A stretch of DNA of 64,000 nt from SCUD01 sp036824505. Lineage in GTDB: Bacteria > Pseudomonadota > Gammaproteobacteria > Steroidobacterales > Steroidobacteraceae. This document shows positions 1 to 8,096 of this stretch, in pieces. The position numbers and the translations under genes were made by a program. The notes below the pieces were generated by a model. The model was not told where the DNA came from. It worked only from the letters and a program-made list of their open reading frames with translations, and did no database searches. The DNA is taken from positions 1-64,000 of the forward strand of contig DAITAA010000006.1 in NCBI GenBank assembly GCA_036824505.1, given 5' to 3'. Every line of letters begins with the position of its first letter. The stretch's first letter is position 1.

Positions 1-76
1 TGGTGCCGGTGGAGGGACTTGAACCCCCGACCTCTCGCTTACGAAGCGACTGCTCTACCAACTGAGCTACACCGGC
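1..76 (-). tRNA. tRNA-Thr (anticodon CGT)
   Basis: The reverse complement folds as a full cloverleaf. The 7-bp acceptor stem is GCCGGTG/CACCGGC, the D-arm contains AGCTCAGTTGG, the T-loop is GTTCAAGTC, and CCA is encoded at the 3' end (positions 1-3). The anticodon loop TTCGTAA puts CGT at plus-strand 41-43, which reads threonine codon ACG. The outermost anticodon-stem pair is G-G, a mismatch, but the rest pairs well. The gene touches the window edge but is complete. Confidence 0.95.
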
Positions 77-127
77 GTTGGGGGCGCGAAGTATAGGCAA
101 GGCGCAGGCTGCGGGCAACGCTTCGGG

Positions 128-559
128 TCAGCTCCGGCGGCGAACCCGGATCACGACCTCCACCCCGACCGATTCCGTGCCGGGCGGCAGGGCCGGAAGC
201 CGCGAGAATTCGATGGCATCCGGTGGAACGTCGATCAGCTCGCCCGTGCCCTCGACGTGGAAATGGTGGTGCGGCTGCGTATTGGAATCGAAGAGCCCGC
301 GCTCCCGGTCGATGGAGAGCGCCTTCAGCAGGCCTTTCTGCGCGAAGAGATTCAGGGTGTTGTAGACGGTCGCCTTCGATACGCGCGTGCCGGCATTGCC
401 AAGCAGCCGGATCACCTGCTCGGCGGTCAGGTGCTGCTCACGGGCGAGCAGCAATTCCGCAATGCGGACACGCTGGCCCGTGGGATGAATGCCATGGGAT
501 TCGAGCAGCGCCGCGAGGCGCTTGCGGTCGGCTGCCGATTTCTGGATTGAACTGTCCAC
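128..559 (-). CDS. Fur-family transcriptional regulator, Irr-like subgroup
   Basis: This is a metal- or heme-responsive repressor/activator of the Fur superfamily. A winged-helix DNA-binding domain (ATVYNTLNLF recognition helix) is followed by a dimerisation domain with the histidine cluster HHHFH. The CxxC pairs that bind structural zinc in Fur, Zur and PerR are absent. The C-terminal half (FDSNTxxHHHF..., GELIDVPPD, a VEVVIRVRR tail) resembles alphaproteobacterial Irr, which senses heme. The open frame extends to 655, but that would overlap the divergent fimT start at 649. I therefore prefer the GTG at 559, giving 143 aa, which is typical for the family. No strong ribosome-binding site is visible at either start. 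It is transcribed away from the pilus operon, so it may share a control region with it. The ligand (iron, heme or peroxide) cannot be decided from sequence. Confidence 0.8.
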   Translation of the reverse strand: MDSSIQKSAADRKRLAALLESHGIHPTGQRVRIAELLLAREQHLTAEQVIRLLGNAGTRVSKATVYNTLNLFAQKGLLKALSIDRERGLFDSNTQPHHHFHVEGTGELIDVPPDAIEFSRLPALPPGTESVGVEVVIRVRRRS

Positions 560-648
560 CGGTACAAATATACGCCCCCGCGGATTTCCGCTCAAACGCG
601 GCGGAATTGCAGCAGGGAGCATGCGCGTATCCGGGCTAGCCTCATTGC

Positions 649-1143
649 ATGCCACGTGGTTACACCCTGCTCGAACTGCTGGTCGCGCTAGCGCTAACGG
701 CGATCCTTGCCACCATCGCCTATCCGGGCTTCATCGCGTTGTTACTCGACAGCCGGCGCGACGCGATCATTACGACCGCGGTGCACGCAGTGCATGCTGC
801 GCGCCAGTTCGCCGCCACGCGCGATGAACCGGTCGAGCTCTGCGGCAGCCTCGATGCCATGCATTGCTCGGGCCGGGCCGACTGGTCCACAGGCTTGCTG
901 GTCGTCGGTGCCGACGGCACGGTCCACCGAAGCCTTCCAACTCTGCAACCAGTGCATGCACCGACACTGAAATCGAACCGCGCAGTCGTCCACTTCGAGC
1001 CAGGCACGAGTTTCGCCAGTCCGGCGACCATGACGATCTGCGACCGGCGCGGCAGCCGCGCCGCGCGTGCGGTCATCGTGAGCCGCAGCGGTCGCCCGCG
1101 TGTCAGCCAACGCGACGCTGCGAATCGGGAGCTCCGGTGCTGA
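649..1143 (+). CDS. fimT: FimT/GspH-type minor pseudopilin
   Basis: A 164-aa type IV pilin-like protein. The N-terminus carries a very short leader and a class III cleavage motif (RGYTLLELLVALAL: glycine, then aromatic +1 and glutamate +5), followed by a roughly 20-residue hydrophobic helix that is both membrane anchor and polymerisation helix. The globular part holds four cysteines that could form disulfides. PilD would cleave after the glycine. It is the first gene of the minor-pilin operon, and its stop overlaps the GTG start of pilV by 7 nt. FimT and GspH share this architecture. The T4P neighbours favour FimT, which in some species binds DNA during uptake. That role is inferred from the family only. 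Confidence 0.85.
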   Translation: MPRGYTLLELLVALALTAILATIAYPGFIALLLDSRRDAIITTAVHAVHAARQFAATRDEPVELCGSLDAMHCSGRADWSTGLLVVGADGTVHRSLPTLQPVHAPTLKSNRAVVHFEPGTSFASPATMTICDRRGSRAARAVIVSRSGRPRVSQRDAANRELRC

Positions 1144-1592
1144 ATGTCACTCCCGCACGTGGCTTCACCCTGATCGAGGCCCTCGTTGCAATCGCCATCC
1201 TGGTGGCGGGTCTCGCCGGATCGGCCGCACTGTTGCTCAGAACGATCCAGCAGGAACGTGAGTCCGGCAGCCGCCGTGCGGCGCTGCGGATTGCGACTTC
1301 GATGGCAGATCAACTGCGCGCCATCCGCAGGCCGGACGGGCACGCGCTTCTGGCGATCACCGGAATCGAGGCAGCCACAGCCTGCGCTGACCAGCCTGCC
1401 AGCTGCGCCCCCGAGCAAGCCGCGGAACGACTGCGCGCCGCCTGGGTGACCGAGGCAGCACGCTCATTGGCGCAGGGAGCCGCGGTCAGCGTCGCCGTTC
1501 CGGATCCGCTCGTTCCCGAATACCTGATCTCGATCGACTGGCCGGCGACCGGCGGCGACAAGGAACGGCTCCGGTTCCCGGTGACGACATGA
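1137..1592 (+). CDS. pilV: Type IV pilus minor pilin PilV
   Basis: A 151-aa minor pilin. The prepilin motif RGFTLIEALVAIAIL lies near residue 8 and is followed by a hydrophobic helix. The middle of the protein has two cysteines in a TACADQPASC stretch. I chose the GTG at 1137 because GGGAG lies 4-9 nt upstream and because it starts just before the prepilin leader. The longer in-frame extension upstream runs through fimT and looks like shadow coding. PilV belongs with FimT, PilW and PilX to the priming complex at the pilus tip that initiates assembly and carries PilY1. It overlaps pilW by 4 nt, indicating translational coupling. Confidence 0.85.
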   Translation: MLNVTPARGFTLIEALVAIAILVAGLAGSAALLLRTIQQERESGSRRAALRIATSMADQLRAIRRPDGHALLAITGIEAATACADQPASCAPEQAAERLRAAWVTEAARSLAQGAAVSVAVPDPLVPEYLISIDWPATGGDKERLRFPVTT

Positions 1593-2542
1593 CGCGCTGC
1601 CAGGGCCTGACGCTCGTCGAAGTGATGATCGCGATGCTGCTCGCGCTGATCGCAAGCGCCGGAGCACTCGCGCTTGTAGCACATGGTCGCGCGGCGCAGC
1701 GCACCAGCGAGGCAGTGTCAAAACTCGAAGAGACGACCGATGCCGCGTTCGCAATCCTGGTCGAAGAGCTGCACATGGCCGGATACCTCGGCCTCGCCGC
1801 CCCGGGCAGCCCAGTCATTGGTTCAAGCGCGCTCGGTACTGCGGAAGCGTCCGGCCTGACTGTGTACGGCGGTTGCGGTCCCTCTCTGGCTCACGATCTC
1901 GATGCAGTCGTTGCAGCGGCCGACGGTGCCTATCGGGTCAATTCAGCGACACCGCTGCGCTGCGCGGCCGGGCCGAATGGCCGGGTTGTTGCCGGCGCCG
2001 ATACGCTGACGATACGTCGTGCCTCTGCGACCAGCGCAGCTTCTGACGCGGGCCGCCTGCAGCTCGAATCCAGTCTTCGCGCTGCCCGCCTCATGAGCGA
2101 CGGAAACGCGCGCCTTGGCACCGCTGCGCGTGTGCACGACCTCGAGGTCAGCGTGTTCTACATCAGCGCGGACTCAACCGGCCAGCGCGGCTGGCCATCA
2201 CTGCGCCGCAAGCGCCTGATTGGCGGCACCCGTCCCGCATTCCAGGACGAAGAACTGGTCACGGGTGTCGAGGACTTGCAGGTGGAGTTCGGGCTGGACG
2301 ATCAGGACGATTCAGACGACTCAGTTGATCGCTGGGTCACGCCGGCAGCATTTGCGCCACACAACACGGTGCGCGCGATCCGTTTATGGATCCGGGCACG
2401 AAGCGACACGCCGGAAAATCCGGCGATCATTCTGCCGGCACTCGCCTACTCGAATCGCCTCGAATCGCCGCTGCCGAGCCGCTACAGGCGCAAGCTCTCG
2501 AGTCTGGTCGTCGAACTTCGCAACCAGCAGGGCCGGCCGTGA
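1589..2542 (+). CDS. pilW: Type IV pilus minor pilin PilW
   Basis: A 317-aa PilW-family protein, much larger than FimT and PilV as usual for PilW. The N-terminus CQGLTLVEVMIAMLLALIA is a prepilin signal with Leu +1 and Glu +5. The hydrophobic helix is followed by a long beta-rich domain of about 280 residues. An acidic DDQDDSDDS patch lies near residue 240. It is coupled to its neighbours by 4-nt overlaps: pilV ends in its start, and its TGA overlaps the pilX GTG. Its role in the tip priming complex is family knowledge. Confidence 0.85.
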   Translation: MTRCQGLTLVEVMIAMLLALIASAGALALVAHGRAAQRTSEAVSKLEETTDAAFAILVEELHMAGYLGLAAPGSPVIGSSALGTAEASGLTVYGGCGPSLAHDLDAVVAAADGAYRVNSATPLRCAAGPNGRVVAGADTLTIRRASATSAASDAGRLQLESSLRAARLMSDGNARLGTAARVHDLEVSVFYISADSTGQRGWPSLRRKRLIGGTRPAFQDEELVTGVEDLQVEFGLDDQDDSDDSVDRWVTPAAFAPHNTVRAIRLWIRARSDTPENPAIILPALAYSNRLESPLPSRYRRKLSSLVVELRNQQGRP

Positions 2543-2973
2543 AGCACACTTCCAAAGGCGCTGCGCTTGCCGTCGCACTTGTGCTGCTGGCCGGCCTCTC
2601 CGCGCTCGCGCTCGCCGCCGCTGCCGCAGCGGTCACGGCACTTGCATTGACAGGGCACCAGCAGGCGGCAGCCATTGCTCTCGAAGCCGCGGAAGCCGGA
2701 ATCGCGCGCGCATTGCTGGAGGCAACAGCTCATCCAGGTCCAGGCATCGTCGGGCCGTCGCCATATGGCGTTGGCGGTGCGACTGAAGCGCGCTTCGAGG
2801 CCCGAACGACGGAGGTGGCCGGCGCTGGTGCACTGCCGCCGGGATTCAGCATCGGCGCCACCGACACGGCATTTCAGTCGCAGCACTACCTCGTCGTCTC
2901 CGACGGCCAGGCGACGCGGAATGCGCACCTGCAGCTCGAGCAAGGTTTCTATGTCGTGGTACCCAATCAATGA
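2539..2973 (+). CDS. pilX: Type IV pilus assembly protein PilX
   Basis: A 144-aa PilX-like protein. It starts with GTG overlapping the pilW stop (GTGA). After a short basic stretch comes a long hydrophobic segment (KGAALAVALVLLAGLSAL). Like other PilX proteins it lacks the classical FTLIE prepilin sequence, and its Glu +5 is not conserved. The remainder contains HQQAAAIALEAAEAGIARAL, typical of the PilX alpha-helical N-terminus. It overlaps pilY1 by 4 nt. The assignment rests on position between pilW and pilY1 and on the N-terminal helix. Confidence 0.75.
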   Translation: MKHTSKGAALAVALVLLAGLSALALAAAAAAVTALALTGHQQAAAIALEAAEAGIARALLEATAHPGPGIVGPSPYGVGGATEARFEARTTEVAGAGALPPGFSIGATDTAFQSQHYLVVSDGQATRNAHLQLEQGFYVVVPNQ

Positions 2974-5900
2974 CGCGCCATAAGCTGCTCCATTCCTTGA
3001 AGATGGCGGCGAGCCTGGCGCTCGGATTCGCCGGCCTCGCCCTGGCTGACCCGGACGAAGCATGGCTCGTGCGCGCTGCTTTGCCAGCCGGTACCAGGCC
3101 ACTGCTGGTCATCGTGCTCGATACGTCCACCGCGATGGGCGCGCGGGTCATGATCACGGAGCCATACGATCCCTTGAAGGACTACGCAGCTTCAGCCGTC
3201 GCAACACCGGGCTGCGACCCACGGCGTGTGTATTGGCGGCGTGGCCCGGGGCCAGCGCCAGATTGCGCAACGATGACCGGCCTGCCCATCGAGGGCACGA
3301 CAGCCCTGGGCGGGATGCAATGCCATTCCGCGCGCGAGGCGCTCGCGCGCCACGGCTATTTCGTTTCGGCACGCGCAGCGCAATGGAACCCGGTGGCAAG
3401 GCGCTGGGGTGCGCTGCGCAGGGACAGCGCGGATACGGTCGAGTGCCGGAATGACCGCGGGCAGCACGGTCGCGTGTCTGGCCCATGGTTCGCTGCTGAC
3501 GGTCCATCGGGCCCCTGGAGTGAAATACCGGCCAGGGAAATCGATTGGGAGCGGGCGCCACACGGCGATCCATACATTCTTTATACGGGCAACTTCCTGA
3601 ACTACCTGGCCGCGACTGGCAGGACAAGGGAATCGACCGTTGCACAGGCTGCAAGCGAAATGATCTCGACTGCGAGCGACGCGACCGACGAACTGGACTT
3701 CGCATTGATGCGTACCTCCGATCGCGAGCCAGACCCCGATGGCGGATTCGTCGCACTTGCTCCGGTGCCGGCAGCGCAAGCCGCTGCACAACTGCCGGCG
3801 ATGTTGGCTGGTTTTTCCCAGAGCGGCTCCGCAGCCCTCGCCGAGACCATGACCGAAGTCGCGGCATGGCTGTCGGGCGGAGCCGTGCGCTTTGGCGAGG
3901 ATCCGCGTGCCGATGCCGCGGCCCTTGATCCAGAGAACCTGACGCGCTACCAGTCTCTCTTCACTTGTCCGTGCCGGCCAATCACTGTTGCGCTGGTGAC
4001 GGCCGGCACGACTTCCCGGGACGATGGAGCCGCGGCTGTGGCAGGGAACTGGCCCGGATTCGCAGAACTGACCGGCGGCTGCAACACGAACTGCCTCCCC
4101 GCCATCGCGCGGTGGCTGGCGCAATCCGACTTGAGCCCCGTTCTGCCGGGACGGCAATTCGCATCGCTTGCCTGGCTCACGACCTCACCCGCGCCATCCG
4201 TCATCGCGGAGTCGCTGAACCACGCGGGAGGGAATACAGAGCCTGTCGGGGACCCGCTGGCATTCGCGAATATCGTTGCACGCACCTTGCAGCACGATTC
4301 GGCAGTGGCGGCGAACGCGCAGGTATCGGCGGCCGGTCTCCTGGCTGCGCGCGATTCCACGCATGAGCCGGCCGTACTTTATGGCTTGTCGGCACCCCAG
4401 CCGCGGCAGCGCTGGCTGGGAAACCTGCTGCGATACGGGCTGCAGGCCCCCGCGAGCCCACTCGTTGCACCCATCGTGATCGGACGCGACGGCGAACCGG
4501 TTTTCGATCCGGAAACTGATTTGCCCAGACCGGAGAGCCAAAGCGCCTGGAGCGATCGCCCGGATGGCGCCGCGTTGTTGTCGGGTGGCGCCGCAGGCCA
4601 ACTGCCCGTCGCCGGATCGCGGCGCCTGTTCAGCGACATCTCGAGTGAAGCGCTGACATCCGCAAACAATCGCCTGACGCCGGGTAACCGGTCATTGAGC
4701 AGGGGGCTTCTTGGCCTGGGACCGCACGATCAGGAAACGCCGGATATCGTCATTTCCTGGCTGCTGGACCAGCGCCAGCTCGGCGACCCCGGCCTGAGGG
4801 CACCCGCCAGCGTGGGCGATGCGAGTACCGGCAACCGAACCACGTTTCTCGCGACCCATGACGGGTTGCTGCATGCATTCGATACGGAAACAGGCGTCGA
4901 GCGCTGGGCATTCATTCCCAGACAATTGCTGCCGCGCCTTCGGGAGCTGATGCGAAACGAAGCAACCGTCGTTCGAAGCCACGGCATCGATGGCGCACTG
5001 GTTCTGCATCGTCACGATGCCAACGGCGATGGCCGCATCGACCCGTCGGCCGGCGAACACCTCTGGCTGATATTTGGGCTGGGCCGCGGCGGCAGCGGCT
5101 ACTACGCACTGGACATCGCGGCACCCGACGAGCCGCGATTGATGTGGTCGCTCGGATCAGCCGCACTTGGCGGCGCTGCCGAGAGCTGGGCGGAGCCCGT
5201 CATTTCCCGGCTGACGATCGACGGAGTTCGTCAGGCTGCCGGCTCCTGGGTCGTGCTGCTGGCCGGCGGATATGACCGCGCCTACGATTCTGCGGGTCCA
5301 GTTGCTGGCTCGACCGGCGCCTCGCTGTCGGTTCTCGATGCCGAAACAGGCGGCCTGCTCTGGCGTGCCGCGGGCAGCGCATCGCTGCTCCCCAACCTCC
5401 TCGCCACCGGAATGGCCGCAAGCCTGGCATCAGCGCCGCGCGTGCTTGATCTCGACGGCGACGGCTTTGTTGATCGCGTTTACGCCATCGACGTCGAGGG
5501 CGGCTTGTGGCGCATGGATCTGCAGAATGGGGCTGCCGCTGCGGGACTCGCTCGCGCTCGAATGGTTGCGCGGCTCGGCGGCGACGGTCAGCGTTTCTAC
5601 TCGTCTCCGGACGTCTCGATGATTCGGGAATCCGCTGGGCTGCAGGCCGTGATCTCGGTTGGTTCGGGCTGGCTCGCCAGACCTCGCGACAAAAGCATTA
5701 TCGACAGGGTTTACTCGATTCGCGACCAGGGGCCTGCCGGCTCCACCCTGCGCGAAAGTGCCCTGCATGATGCGACGGCTGGCCTGGCGATGCCCGCCGG
5801 TGCCCCAGGCTGGTTCGTTAGATTGGATTCGCACGCCGGCGAGAAGGTCATTGGTTCAGCGCTGACATTCGATCACCGTCTGCACTTCCTGACCTACCAG

Positions 5901-6215
5901 CCGGATACCGCGCCGCCGTCGGCCGTTTGCGGACCACCGCAGGCAGTGCGGCGCCTCAGGATCTTCGATGTGCGAACCGGTCTGCCATCAACTCGCGTGA
6001 AATTTTCGGGAGATCCGGACGAACTGGAACTGCCCGGTTCGGGTTTGCCTTCCGCGCTTCGATTCGCATTTCCGGGGCCCTGGGAAGGCGCCTGCCCGGA
6101 CTGCCGCCCAAGGTCATTCGGCCTGGCCGGCCCTGAGACATTCGATGCCGGCTTTTCAAACGACCCCGTCAAGACGTCATGGCGCAAACTCGCAATCGAA
6201 CCGGATTCACGCTGA
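2970..6215 (+). CDS. pilY1: Type IV pilus tip adhesin / biogenesis factor PilY1
   Basis: A 1081-aa secreted protein with an N-terminal signal peptide ending near LALADP. The N-terminal half holds a degenerate von Willebrand A-like start (LLVIVLDTSTAMG near residue 50). The C-terminal half, from about residue 600, is the PilY1 beta-propeller. Two calcium-loop motifs are visible: DANGDGRID near residue 682 and DLDGDGFVD near residue 827. PilY1 sits at the pilus tip on the PilV/W/X/FimT complex, antagonises retraction in a calcium-dependent way, and can act as an adhesin or surface sensor. Length is in the family range. Its 3' end overlaps pilE by 37 nt, an unusually long overlap inside this operon. 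Confidence 0.9.
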   Translation: MTRHKLLHSLKMAASLALGFAGLALADPDEAWLVRAALPAGTRPLLVIVLDTSTAMGARVMITEPYDPLKDYAASAVATPGCDPRRVYWRRGPGPAPDCATMTGLPIEGTTALGGMQCHSAREALARHGYFVSARAAQWNPVARRWGALRRDSADTVECRNDRGQHGRVSGPWFAADGPSGPWSEIPAREIDWERAPHGDPYILYTGNFLNYLAATGRTRESTVAQAASEMISTASDATDELDFALMRTSDREPDPDGGFVALAPVPAAQAAAQLPAMLAGFSQSGSAALAETMTEVAAWLSGGAVRFGEDPRADAAALDPENLTRYQSLFTCPCRPITVALVTAGTTSRDDGAAAVAGNWPGFAELTGGCNTNCLPAIARWLAQSDLSPVLPGRQFASLAWLTTSPAPSVIAESLNHAGGNTEPVGDPLAFANIVARTLQHDSAVAANAQVSAAGLLAARDSTHEPAVLYGLSAPQPRQRWLGNLLRYGLQAPASPLVAPIVIGRDGEPVFDPETDLPRPESQSAWSDRPDGAALLSGGAAGQLPVAGSRRLFSDISSEALTSANNRLTPGNRSLSRGLLGLGPHDQETPDIVISWLLDQRQLGDPGLRAPASVGDASTGNRTTFLATHDGLLHAFDTETGVERWAFIPRQLLPRLRELMRNEATVVRSHGIDGALVLHRHDANGDGRIDPSAGEHLWLIFGLGRGGSGYYALDIAAPDEPRLMWSLGSAALGGAAESWAEPVISRLTIDGVRQAAGSWVVLLAGGYDRAYDSAGPVAGSTGASLSVLDAETGGLLWRAAGSASLLPNLLATGMAASLASAPRVLDLDGDGFVDRVYAIDVEGGLWRMDLQNGAAAAGLARARMVARLGGDGQRFYSSPDVSMIRESAGLQAVISVGSGWLARPRDKSIIDRVYSIRDQGPAGSTLRESALHDATAGLAMPAGAPGWFVRLDSHAGEKVIGSALTFDHRLHFLTYQPDTAPPSAVCGPPQAVRRLRIFDVRTGLPSTRVKFSGDPDELELPGSGLPSALRFAFPGPWEGACPDCRPRSFGLAGPETFDAGFSNDPVKTSWRKLAIEPDSR

Positions 6216-6625
6216 TCGAGGTCACGATCGCGCTGCTCATCGTGGCGGTTACCGCGTCCTATGCCCTTGCCTCCTACCGACGCTACCTGTTGCGCAGCCA
6301 CCGTCTCGAAGCTGTCCAGGGCCTGCTGGTCGCTGCGGCAGAGCAGGAGAAGTTCCACCTGGCGCATGGGCGATACAGCGACAGGCTGGATTCCTCAGCC
6401 ACGGACAGTCCGCCGGGCCTGACCGTGGCTTCGATCACGCCTCTCCGCAAGTACGGAATCAGCATCGAGCTTGCCGACGCGGGGGCTTTCAGGCTGGTTG
6501 CCGTGCCGTTGGCGGTTGGCGGGCAGCACGACGACACGGACTGCAGACAATTTTCGATCGACGAAAGCGGGCGCCGCCAATCACGCGATTCGACCGGGGA
6601 CGATTCGACGAATCTTTGCTGGTGA
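6179..6625 (+). CDS. pilE: PilE-type minor pilin
   Basis: A 148-aa type IV pilin. The leader MAQTRNRTG is followed by FTLIEVTIALLIVAV, a classical prepilin site with Phe +1 and Glu +5. The conserved ASYRRYLLRSHRLEA helix and an EQEKFHLAHGRY stretch are typical of PilE-type minor pilins encoded between pilY1 and ispH. Two cysteines near the C-terminus (DDTDCRQF and the NLCW end) can form the D-region disulfide. The start codon lies inside pilY1, and the stop is only 5 nt from the convergent ispH stop. Confidence 0.85.
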   Translation: MAQTRNRTGFTLIEVTIALLIVAVTASYALASYRRYLLRSHRLEAVQGLLVAAAEQEKFHLAHGRYSDRLDSSATDSPPGLTVASITPLRKYGISIELADAGAFRLVAVPLAVGGQHDDTDCRQFSIDESGRRQSRDSTGDDSTNLCW

Positions 6626-6630
6626 TTGTG

Positions 6631-7587
6631 CTACAGCGGCTGCGTCCTCGTGACTGCGCGCAGCGCCTGCGGCAAGCCGAACACGACCTTTTCCTCGCGC
6701 CCGACGATTTCCACGCCTTCCAGCCCGCCCCATTCGCGCAGGCGAGCCACCACCTGCTGCACGAGGGTCTCGGGCGCCGAGGCGCCGGCCGTGACGCCAA
6801 CTGCTTTCTTGCCTTCGAACCACTCGCGCCTGAGGTCGTCTGCGCCGTCCACGAGAAAGCCCGGGAGGCCGCGCGTGGTCGCGATTTCGCGCAGGCGGTT
6901 GGAGTTGGAACTCGACTGCGAGCCGACCACGACCAGCACATCGCATTGAGCAACCAGTTGCTTGACCGCATCCTGGCGATTCTGCGTCGCGTAGCAGATG
7001 TCTTCCTTGCGCGGGCTGGCGAGCGTCGGAAAGCGTGCGCGCAGCGCCGCGACGATCTTCGCCGTGTCGTCCACCGAGAGCGTCGTCTGCGTGACCAACG
7101 CAAGTTTCGCCGGATCCCGCACTGCGAGCCGTTCGGCGTCAGCGACGGTTTCAACCAGATGGATGCGCCCGCCGAAGGAAGCATCGAAGCGCCCCATCGT
7201 GCCTTCCACCTCCGGGTGTCCGGCGTGGCCGATCAGGATCACGTCGCGGCCGTCCTGGGCATAGCGGCCGACTTCCATGTGGACCTTCGTGACCAGCGGG
7301 CAGGTCGCATCGAACACCGAGAGTCTGCGGCGCGCGGCTTCGATCTCGACCGAGTTCGGGACGCCATGCGCGCTGAAGATCACCGTGGCGCCGTCGGGCA
7401 CCTTATCCAGTTCGTCCACGAACACCGCGCCCAGGCCCCGCAGGCGGTCGACCACAAAGCGGTTGTGCACGACTTCGTGCCGGACATAGATGGGCGCGCC
7501 AAACAGCGAAATGGCGCGCTCCACGATGTCGATGGCGCGATCGACACCCGCGCAGAAGCCGCGCGGATTGGCGAGCAGCACTTTCAT
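6631..7587 (-). CDS. ispH: 4-hydroxy-3-methylbut-2-enyl diphosphate reductase
   Basis: The last enzyme of the MEP isoprenoid pathway, reducing HMBPP to IPP and DMAPP with a [4Fe-4S] cluster. The 318-aa length is standard. Cluster cysteines are visible in NPRGFCAGV (near residue 13), DATCPLVTKVH (near 96) and EDICYATQNRQ (near 197). Substrate-binding motifs FSAHGVP, TQTTLSVDDT and SQSSSNSNRL are all present. I took the ATG at 7587. It overlaps the lspA stop by 4 nt, placing it last in murJ-ribF-ileS-lspA-ispH order on the minus strand. Its product feeds ispB nearby. Confidence 0.97.
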   Translation of the reverse strand: MKVLLANPRGFCAGVDRAIDIVERAISLFGAPIYVRHEVVHNRFVVDRLRGLGAVFVDELDKVPDGATVIFSAHGVPNSVEIEAARRRLSVFDATCPLVTKVHMEVGRYAQDGRDVILIGHAGHPEVEGTMGRFDASFGGRIHLVETVADAERLAVRDPAKLALVTQTTLSVDDTAKIVAALRARFPTLASPRKEDICYATQNRQDAVKQLVAQCDVLVVVGSQSSSNSNRLREIATTRGLPGFLVDGADDLRREWFEGKKAVGVTAGASAPETLVQQVVARLREWGGLEGVEIVGREEKVVFGLPQALRAVTRTQPL

Positions 7588-8096
7588 GCGGGGGGCGTCT
7601 TGGTGCGGCGCGTGTGCATGAGCGCGTCGATGACCAGCATGATCGCGCCGGTCGTGATGCCGATGTCGGCGACATTGAATGCCGGGAAGTAGGCATCCTG
7701 CCAGTGAAAATGCAGGAAATCGACGACGTGCCCTTCGGAAAAGCGGTCGATCGCGTTGCCGATGGCCCCGCCGAGAATCATCGCAAGCCCGATGGAGAGC
7801 CACGGATAACCGCGCGCCGGCAGCCGGTACAGCCACAGCACGATGGCCACGCCGATCGCGCCGGCAAGACCTATGAAGAACCAGCGTTGCCAGCCACCGG
7901 CCTGCGCCAGCAGGCTGAACGCCGCGCCGGTGTTATGCAGCCGCGTCAGCTCAAGGAATGGCCCGAGCGGCATCACTTCGTAAAGCTCGAACCGGCTGAT
8001 GACGAACCACTTGGTCAGCTGGTCTGCTGCGACGATCAGCATCGAGAGCCACAGCCAGACGAGTGCGGTCGCCTTGGGGAAAATATCGTCCTTCAC
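7584..8096 (-). CDS. lspA: Lipoprotein signal peptidase II
   Basis: A 170-aa inner-membrane aspartyl protease that removes the signal peptide from lipidated prolipoproteins. Four transmembrane segments are evident. Conserved motifs include DQLTKW, the RLHNTGAAFSLL segment, GNAIDRF (first catalytic Asp) and FNVADIGITTG (second catalytic Asp). It overlaps ileS by 4 nt upstream and ispH by 4 nt downstream, the usual ileS-lspA coupling. Its substrates in this window would include the lipocalin and the 26.3-kb lipoprotein. Confidence 0.97.
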   Translation of the reverse strand: MKDDIFPKATALVWLWLSMLIVAADQLTKWFVISRFELYEVMPLGPFLELTRLHNTGAAFSLLAQAGGWQRWFFIGLAGAIGVAIVLWLYRLPARGYPWLSIGLAMILGGAIGNAIDRFSEGHVVDFLHFHWQDAYFPAFNVADIGITTGAIMLVIDALMHTRRTKTPPA

